Shown here: one piece after another, positions 58,741-64,000 of the stretch
Layout: each line of letters starts with the position of its first letter
How positions within the stretch are numbered: the first letter of the stretch is position 1
From: Bradyrhizobium sp.
GTDB taxonomy: Bacteria > Pseudomonadota > Alphaproteobacteria > Rhizobiales > Xanthobacteraceae
Length of the DNA: 64,000 bases
Direction: 5' to 3'
Assembly (NCBI RefSeq): GCF_016219575.1
Contig: NZ_JACRMG010000030.1
Coordinates: 1 to 64,000 of the forward strand
Position numbers and translations under genes: made by a program
Notes under the pieces: generated by a model
What the model was told of the DNA's origin: nothing
Databases searched by the model: none
What the model saw: the letters and a program-made list of their open reading frames with translations, nothing else

Positions 58741-59916
58741 TTACTTGGCGGGCTTGCAATCCTTGGCGTAGCTGTCGCCAGTTTCCGAAAACACCTTCTC
58801 GACGATCTCGGTCTGGAATTTGCCGTCCGGCCGCTTGGCGACCTTGGTCAGGTAGAAATTCTGGATCGGATAACCGTTGGTGTTGAACTTGAAGCTGCCG
58901 CGCAACGAGGTGAAGTCGGCCTTCCCCAACGCGGCCGACACCGCCTCCTTGTTGGAGAGGTCGCCCTTCACGGCCTTCACGGCGCTGTCGATCAGCATCG
59001 CGGCGTCATAGGCCTGCATGGCATAGGTGCCGGGCACCATGTTGTAGGCAGCTTCGTACGCCGCCACGAATTTCTTGCTCTGCGGGTTGTCGAGATTGGG
59101 CGCCCAGTTGGCGCCGCCGAACATGCCGACCGCGGCATCCTGCTGCGCCGGCAGCGTGGATTCGTCGACCGTGAAGGCGGAGAGCACGGGAATGCGATCG
59201 GCAAGGCCGGCCTGGCGGTATTGCTTGACGAGGTTCACCCCGAGGCCGCCGGGCATGAAGGTGAACACCGCATCCGGCTTCTGCGAGTTGATCTTGGTCA
59301 GCTCCGGCTGGAAGTCGATCGTGTTTAGCGGCAGGTAGCTCTCCTCGACGATCTCACCCTTGAAATCGAGCTTGAAGCCGGCGACGGAATCGCGTCCGGC
59401 CTGATAGTTCGGCACCATCAGGAACATGCGCTTGTAGCCGCGGTCCTGTGCGACCTTGCCGAGGACCCGAAAATTCTGGTCGTTCTGGTAGGACGTCACA
59501 TAGAAGAACGGGCTGCAATCCTTGCCGGCATAGCTGGAGGGGCCGGCGTTCGGGCTGATCAGGAACGTCTTGTTCTCGGTGACCGGCTTGTGGATCGCCT
59601 GCAGGATGTTGGAGAAGATGGGGCCGACCACGAAATCGACTTTCTCGCGCTCCAGAAGTCCCCTGACCTTGATGACCGCGCCGTCTGGCTTGAGCTCGTC
59701 GTCGACATTGACGATCTCCACCTCGCGGCCGCCGATCTTGCCGCCGAGGTCCTTCACCGCCAGCGCAAAGCCGTCCCGCACCTGGGCGCCCAGCGCCGCC
59801 GGGGGGCCCGACAGGGTCACGATCACGCCGATCTTGAGCTTTTCCTGTGCCGTCGCCGCGCCTGCGGTCAGCGCCAAAAGAACCGCCGTCGCGGCCAAGG
59901 TCAGCTGCTGCTTCAT
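58741..59916 (-). CDS. ABC transporter substrate-binding protein, Leu/Ile/Val-type
   Basis: A 391-residue periplasmic binding protein: signal peptide residues 1-24 (MKQQLTLAATAVLLALTAGA...), then LKIGVIVTLSGPPAALGAQVRDGFALAVKDLGG and TENKTFLISPNAGPSSYAGKDCSPFFYV. No permease or ATPase genes are in the cluster, so it may share the transporter encoded elsewhere. It is the first gene of a minus operon (with cupin and FAH) and lies behind the MarR-type operator at 60063. Confidence 0.92.
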   Translation of the reverse strand: MKQQLTLAATAVLLALTAGAATAQEKLKIGVIVTLSGPPAALGAQVRDGFALAVKDLGGKIGGREVEIVNVDDELKPDGAVIKVRGLLEREKVDFVVGPIFSNILQAIHKPVTENKTFLISPNAGPSSYAGKDCSPFFYVTSYQNDQNFRVLGKVAQDRGYKRMFLMVPNYQAGRDSVAGFKLDFKGEIVEESYLPLNTIDFQPELTKINSQKPDAVFTFMPGGLGVNLVKQYRQAGLADRIPVLSAFTVDESTLPAQQDAAVGMFGGANWAPNLDNPQSKKFVAAYEAAYNMVPGTYAMQAYDAAMLIDSAVKAVKGDLSNKEAVSAALGKADFTSLRGSFKFNTNGYPIQNFYLTKVAKRPDGKFQTEIVEKVFSETGDSYAKDCKPAK

Positions 59917-60062
59917 ACCCCTACACTCCACAATTGGCGGTTTGGTCCGCGTCGGCTCGTTCCGAAGGCAAGCTTATTCCGATGACGGCCGGCACCGCAA
60001 GCAACGGTCACGCCGGCAGCACAACATGCAGGCAGCGCACAATGCAAGCGGCGCGCCAATTG

Positions 60063-60081
60063 CTTGAAGCCTAAAGAAATT
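60063..60081. promoter_or_regulatory. Putative MarR operator, copy 3
   Basis: On the minus strand the sequence reads AATTTCTTTAGGCTTCAAGCA, with TTTAGGCTT identical to the copy at 50213. It lies in the divergent gap between the binding-protein gene (start 59916) and the MarR gene (start 60164), so both autoregulation and control of the minus operon are plausible. Confidence 0.55.
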
Positions 60082-60163
60082 GGTTGTACGAGGGGATATG
60101 GTTGCCGGATCCAGTGAACTGTTCAAGAACCTGGACCGCGACAGCTTTCGGGTGTGATGCAAC

Positions 60164-60667
60164 ATGATCCTCGATTCCGAGACCAAGGCCGTCGAGCAGC
60201 CTGACGATCACGCCGATGAGCTGCGGCTCTGGCTGCGCCTCTTGACCTGCACCAACCTGATCGAGGGCGAGGTGCGCGGCCGCCTGCGCGAGCGCTTCGA
60301 CGTCACGCTGCCGCGCTTCGACCTGATGGCCCAGCTCGACAAGGCGCCCGACGGCATGACGCTGTCCGACGTCTCGAAGCGGATGATGGTTTCCAACGGC
60401 AATGTGACGGGGCTGGTCGAACGCCTGGTGGTATCAGGTCATCTCGACCGCCGCACCTCCGAGACCGACCGCCGCGTGCAGGTCATCCGCCTGACCAGGA
60501 GCGGACGCGCCGAGTTCCGCAAGATGGCGGCCGAGCACCAGACCTGGATCTCCGACATGTTCGGCGATCTCTCGCCCAAGGACGTCAAGGAGCTGATGCG
60601 CCTGCTCGGTAAGACCAAGGGCTCGGTGCAGAAATCCGCGCGCCGGCGCGCAGGCGAGGCGCGGTGA
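60164..60667 (+). CDS. MarR family transcriptional regulator
   Basis: A 167-residue winged-helix repressor: ELRLWLRLLTCTNLIEGEVRGRL dimerisation helix, LSDVSKRMMVSNGNVTGLVERLV recognition helix, and the wing RRTSETDRRVQVIRLTRSG. MarR proteins of aromatic-acid clusters commonly respond to an aryl-CoA. It overlaps the hydrolase gene by 4 bp. The four TTTA-N4-TAAA-type sites are its likely operators. Confidence 0.94.
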   Translation: MILDSETKAVEQPDDHADELRLWLRLLTCTNLIEGEVRGRLRERFDVTLPRFDLMAQLDKAPDGMTLSDVSKRMMVSNGNVTGLVERLVVSGHLDRRTSETDRRVQVIRLTRSGRAEFRKMAAEHQTWISDMFGDLSPKDVKELMRLLGKTKGSVQKSARRRAGEAR

Positions 60668-61476
60668 GCGATATCGACTACGAGGCCGAATACAACAACC
60701 GGGCCCGTGTGCCGGAGCATCCGGCCGTGATGGCGGGCTGGGTGAAGGACGCTGCAGCCTGGCGCGAAAAGCATCCGCCGCGCGTGCTGCGCTATGGCTC
60801 CGGCGAGCGTCACCGGATCGATCTCTTTGCCGGCAACAGCGACGGCCCGATCGTTGTCTTCATTCACGGCGGCTACTGGCAGGCGCTCGACGCTTCCTCC
60901 TTCAGCCATTGCGCGCGTGGACTGAATGCGCACGGCATTTCCGTGGCGGTGCCGACCTACGATCTCTGTCCGGCCGTCACCGTGGCTGACATCATCACGC
61001 AGATGCGGATGGCCTCGCGCGAACTGGCCAGGCTCGGCCATCCCCTGGTCGTGAGCGGCCATTCCGCGGGCGGTCATCTCGCCGCCTGCATGCTCGCCAC
61101 CGACTGGACAGCGTTCGACGCCGCGCTGCCGAAGCACACGGTCAGTGCCGCTTACGCAATCTCGGGCCTGTTCGACCTGCCGCCGCTGCTGGGCACTTCC
61201 ATCAACAAGGCGGTTGGACTTGACGCAGTCTCGGCCCGCGCAGCGAGCCCGCTGTTCTGGACGCCCCCCGCGCATGGCAGTCTCGACGCCGTCGTCGGCG
61301 GCAACGAGAGCGCCGAATATTTCCGGCAGAGCAAGACCATCGTCGAGGTCTGGGGCAGGGGCATTGCGGCGCGCTTCGGCACGGTGGCCGGCGCCAATCA
61401 TTTCACGGCCATCGCCCCGCTGGCGGATCCCGGTTCACCCATGGTGCTCCGCCTGAAGGAACTGGCCCGCGGTTGA
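60664..61476 (+). CDS. Kynurenine-formamidase-like alpha/beta hydrolase
   Basis: A 270-residue hydrolase with the HGGYW oxyanion motif (residues 68-72), characteristic of the arylformamidase/BNA7 branch, and nucleophile Ser134 in SGHSAGGHLAA; the His is probably that of GANHFTAIAP. The start overlaps the MarR stop (GTG at 60664). In an anthranilate cluster it may hydrolyse an N-acylated anthranilate such as N-formylanthranilate or N-formylkynurenine, which is inference. Confidence 0.88.
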   Translation: MSDIDYEAEYNNRARVPEHPAVMAGWVKDAAAWREKHPPRVLRYGSGERHRIDLFAGNSDGPIVVFIHGGYWQALDASSFSHCARGLNAHGISVAVPTYDLCPAVTVADIITQMRMASRELARLGHPLVVSGHSAGGHLAACMLATDWTAFDAALPKHTVSAAYAISGLFDLPPLLGTSINKAVGLDAVSARAASPLFWTPPAHGSLDAVVGGNESAEYFRQSKTIVEVWGRGIAARFGTVAGANHFTAIAPLADPGSPMVLRLKELARG

Positions 61477-61512
61477 AAATCGCGGGAGCCGGCCAATTCC
61501 GCCCTTGCGCCG

Positions 61513-61537
61513 AATTACTTTAAGTATAAAATGATTT
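61513..61537. promoter_or_regulatory. Putative MarR operator, copy 4
   Basis: AATTACTTTAAGTATAAAATGATTT with core TTTA-AGTA-TAAA, 47 bp upstream of the ligase start at 61585. The core is identical to that at 48415. Confidence 0.65.
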
Positions 61538-61584
61538 CCGGATAGCGTTGCCGGGCATCCTCTTGGTCTCCTAGCGAGGGCGAT

Positions 61585-63258
61585 ATGTCAGGTGGAATTG
61601 CGAGCCTCGGCCCCTCCGGCCATGTCGATGATTTCGCGCGGCGCAACCTGCCGCCGTCTGAACAATGGCCGGAATTGCGGCTGGAGCGGCCGGAATTCCA
61701 GTACCCTGATTACCTCAATGTTGGCGTCGAACTCACCGACCGCATGGTGGAGAAGGGGTTCGGCGATCACACCGCGCTGATCGGCAACGGCCGCCAGCGC
61801 ACCTACAAGGAGCTCGCCGACTGGTCGAACCGGCTCGCGCATGCGCTGGTGGAAAACTACGGGGTCAAGCCGGGCAACCGTGTGCTGATCCGCTCCGGCA
61901 ACAATCCGGCGCTGGTGGCGGCGTGGCTCGCGGCCACCAAGGCGGGGGCCGTCGTCGTCAACACCATGCCGATGCTGCGCGCGGGCGAGCTGACCAAGAT
62001 CGTCGACAAGGCCGAGATCGCGCTGGCGCTGACCGACAGCCGCATTGCGGATGAAATCGTGGCGTGCGCCAAGACCAGCCGCTTCCTCAAGCAGGTCGTC
62101 AATTTCGACGGCACTTCCAATCACGATGCCGAGCTCGACCGTGTCGCGCTGAACAAGCCGGTGCGGTTCGACGCGGTGAAGACTGGTCGCGACGACGTCG
62201 CGCTGCTTGGCTTCACCTCGGGGACGACCGGCCAGCCGAAGGCGACCATGCATTTCCACCGCGATCTCCTGATCGTCGCGGACGGCTATGCGAAGGAAGT
62301 GCTCAAGGTCACGCCGGACGATGTCTTCGTCGGCGCTCCGCCGCTCGCCTTCACCTTCGGCCTCGGCGGACTGGCGATCTTTCCGCTGCGCTTCGGCGCC
62401 ACCGCGACACTGCTGGAGAACGCCTCGCCGCCCGAGCTGGTCAAGATCATCGAGACCTACAAGGCCACGATCTGCATCACCTCGCCGACCGCCTACCGCG
62501 CCATGATGGTGGCGATGGACAACGGCGCCGACCTGTCGTCGCTGCGGCTCGTGGTTTCCGCCGGCGAAACCCTGCCGGCGCCGGTGTTCGAGAAGTGGAC
62601 CAGGAAGACCGGCAAGCCGATCCTCGACGGCATCGGCGCCACGGAACTCCTGCACATCTTCATCAGCAACCGCCTCGACGATGCCGTGGCGGGCTCGACC
62701 GGTTATCCCGTGACGGGATATGAAGCCAGGATCGTCGACGACGACATGAACGAATTGCCCGACGGCACGGTCGGCAAGCTCGCCGTGCGCGGCCCGACCG
62801 GCTGCCGCTATCTCGCCGACCCCAGGCAGGCCAACTATGTGCGCGACGGCTGGAATCTCACCGGCGACGCCTTCGTCCGCAGCAACGGCCATTTTTCGTT
62901 CGTGGCGCGCGCGGACGACATGATCGTCTCCTCCGGCTACAACATCGCAGGTCCCGAGGTGGAGGCGGCCTTGCTGTCGCATCCGGCCGTAGCCGAATGC
63001 GGCGTGGTCGGCGCGCCCGATGAGGCGCGCGGCATGATCGTGAAGGCCTATGTCGTGGCCGCGCCGGGCGTGACCACGGATGCCGCGCTGGTGACGGCGC
63101 TGCAGGATCACGTCAAGCACGCGATCGCGCCCTACAAGTATCCGCGCGCAGTCGAATTCATCGAGAAGCTGCCGAAGACGGAGACCGGCAAGTTGCGCCG
63201 CGTCGAGCTTCGGCAGATGGCGCAGGCGGCCGCGACATCGGGCATGGCCGCCGAATAA
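61585..63258 (+). CDS. Aryl-CoA ligase, probably 2-aminobenzoate-CoA ligase
   Basis: A 557-residue AMP-binding CoA ligase of the benzoate/2-aminobenzoate type: adenylate motif LLGFTSGTTGQPKATMHFHRD, LDGIGATELLHIFISN, hinge GWNLTGDAFVRSNGHFSFVARADDMI and the terminal catalytic Lys in KTETGKLRRVEL. The LLHIF motif is typical of benzoate-CoA ligase relatives. Operator and context (fused monooxygenase, RidA) favour anthranilate over benzoate or salicylate, but sequence alone cannot decide. Confidence 0.9.
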   Translation: MSGGIASLGPSGHVDDFARRNLPPSEQWPELRLERPEFQYPDYLNVGVELTDRMVEKGFGDHTALIGNGRQRTYKELADWSNRLAHALVENYGVKPGNRVLIRSGNNPALVAAWLAATKAGAVVVNTMPMLRAGELTKIVDKAEIALALTDSRIADEIVACAKTSRFLKQVVNFDGTSNHDAELDRVALNKPVRFDAVKTGRDDVALLGFTSGTTGQPKATMHFHRDLLIVADGYAKEVLKVTPDDVFVGAPPLAFTFGLGGLAIFPLRFGATATLLENASPPELVKIIETYKATICITSPTAYRAMMVAMDNGADLSSLRLVVSAGETLPAPVFEKWTRKTGKPILDGIGATELLHIFISNRLDDAVAGSTGYPVTGYEARIVDDDMNELPDGTVGKLAVRGPTGCRYLADPRQANYVRDGWNLTGDAFVRSNGHFSFVARADDMIVSSGYNIAGPEVEAALLSHPAVAECGVVGAPDEARGMIVKAYVVAAPGVTTDAALVTALQDHVKHAIAPYKYPRAVEFIEKLPKTETGKLRRVELRQMAQAAATSGMAAE

Positions 63259-63276
63259 TCGAATGGAGAATTGTTC

Positions 63277-63723
63277 GTGACGACCGTGAAGGGACCGACC
63301 CTTGCAATGGCGCCGGCCGCCGGGGGCGAGGGCGTGCAGGTGCTGCAACCGGGCGGCTGGCCGGCGCCGAAGGGCTATGCCAACGGCATGGCCGCCGACG
63401 GCCGCATCGTGGTGACCGGCGGCGTGATCGGCTGGGACGAGAAGGAGCGCCTCGCCTCCGGCTTCGTCGCGCAGGTGCGCCAGACGCTCGCCAACATCAA
63501 GGCCATCCTCGAAGCCGGCGGCGCGCGGCCCGAACATCTGGTGCGCCTGACCTGGTACGTCGTCGACATCGAGGAATATCTCGCCAACCTGAAGCCGCTG
63601 GGCCAGGCCTATCGCGAGACCTTCGGCACGCATTATCCCGCCATGGCGCTGGTGCAGGTGGTGCGCCTGGTCGAGAAGGCCGCGCGGGTCGAGATCGAGG
63701 CCACCGCCGTGGTGCCGCGCTGA
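63277..63723 (+). CDS. RidA/YjgF family protein
   Basis: A 148-residue protein of the Rid (enamine/imine deaminase) superfamily: GYANGMAADGRIVVTGGVIGWD, VRQTLANIKAILEAGGARPEHLVRLTWYV, and VQVVRLVEKAARVEIEATAV. The usual Arg that binds the substrate carboxylate in RidA (near IRTAR) is not obvious, so it may belong to another Rid subgroup. A GTG start at 63277 is chosen because GGAG lies 8 nt upstream; TTG at 63271 is possible. It follows the ligase by 18 bp and is likely in the same transcript. Confidence 0.9.
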   Translation: MTTVKGPTLAMAPAAGGEGVQVLQPGGWPAPKGYANGMAADGRIVVTGGVIGWDEKERLASGFVAQVRQTLANIKAILEAGGARPEHLVRLTWYVVDIEEYLANLKPLGQAYRETFGTHYPAMALVQVVRLVEKAARVEIEATAVVPR

Positions 63724-63830
63724 GTTCGCTCTTGCCAGCATAAAGCTCCTACACCCCGTAGCGAATACCGGCTACGATGCTGCCATCGTGGTGTTGCTTG
63801 CTTTGATTCCTGTGAGGCGATGGTTGCCGC

Positions 63831-64000
63831 ATGACTGATAGCCGGTCCGTCGTTGCAGACCCCGAGGTCATCCGTGCCCGCGCCATGGAGAGCCTCTTTG
63901 AGCGGCTCGAATCCCTGTGCGAGGGCGCCATCGCCATCGATACCGCGGGCCATGTGGTCTACGTCAACGAGAAATACCTGCCCGCGCTGGGGCTGGCGCA
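63831..64000 (+). CDS. Partial PAS-domain regulator, runs off the right edge
   Basis: An open frame from ATG 63831 (MTDSRSVVADPEVIRARAM...) continues to the window end. Residues about 22-56 (LFERLESLCEGAIAIDTAG, VYVNEKYLPALGL) look like the beginning of a PAS domain, as in sigma-54-dependent activators or sensor kinases. The effector domains are outside the window. Confidence 0.7.
   Translation, partial: MTDSRSVVADPEVIRARAMESLFERLESLCEGAIAIDTAGHVVYVNEKYLPALGLA

Noticed and set aside
1..64000. CRISPR arrays, rRNA genes, replication origins
   Set aside because: No regularly spaced direct repeats, rRNA sequence or DnaA-box/parAB arrangement was seen.

Overview
This 64 kb window is high-GC alphaproteobacterial chromosome, most probably Bradyrhizobium or a close relative. 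Grounds are indirect: dense operons for acyl-CoA and aromatic-acid catabolism with branched-chain-amino-acid-type ABC transporters, a DUF1127 protein, a LabA-like NYN protein, and short palindromic intergenic repeats (GCGCATGATC...GATCATGCGC; GTAGGATGGGTAGAGC...) that I recognise from that group. Species cannot be fixed from the sequence alone.

Layout. 1-2.0 kb: the edge of a possible transposase gene and a large acyl-CoA dehydrogenase. 2.36-8.7 kb: an accessory segment starting at an intact tRNA-Gln(UUG), whose last 51 nt are repeated (48/51) at 4283-4333. It holds an AsnC/Lrp regulator, a small serine hydrolase, a GlxA-type regulator, a frameshifted small gene, an HD-domain protein, a PaaZ/BoxD-like aldehyde dehydrogenase and a truncated HD-GYP-like fragment. 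8.9-24.0 kb: a Rieske dioxygenase/beta-oxidation operon (+) convergent with an eight-gene oxidoreductase/ABC transporter/acyl-CoA ligase operon (-), with a TetR gene divergent from the latter. The outer promoters of both operons share a near-palindromic operator. 24.0-34.1 kb: a second acyl-CoA module (biotin-dependent carboxylase, two CoA ligases, enoyl-CoA hydratase, TetR, LLM flavoprotein) marked by three copies of the palindrome TCTAACA-N2-TGTTAGA. 34.2-38.8 kb: miscellaneous genes, including an orphan GIY-YIG-like nuclease and a probable intergenic repeat.

39.0-43.6 kb: a compact lasso-peptide biosynthesis locus: an untracked 37-residue precursor gene (39016-39129, GTG start), an asparagine-synthetase-like cyclase, a transglutaminase-like leader peptidase (B2), a PqqD-like recognition protein (B1) and an ABC exporter. 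The precursor has the leader motif YxxPxLxxxG but lacks the usual Thr(-2) and Gly1, and it contains one acidic residue in total, so the ring acceptor is fixed as Asp28. This is the most distinctive system in the window.

43.7-48.3 kb: housekeeping-like small genes (DUF2066, DUF1127, transglutaminase-like, PilZ, NYN) and an AraC regulator. 48.4-63.7 kb: a catabolic island centred on aerobic 2-aminobenzoyl-CoA (anthraniloyl-CoA) or salicylyl-CoA metabolism: CoA ligase, fused monooxygenase/Old-Yellow-Enzyme protein, SDR, enoyl-CoA hydratase, formamidase-like hydrolase and RidA protein. A MarR regulator is encoded inside it, and four copies of a TTTA-N4-TAAA-type operator lie in front of its transcription units. 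Unrelated transporter, cupin, FAH and SDR genes are interspersed. The window ends inside a PAS-domain regulatory gene.
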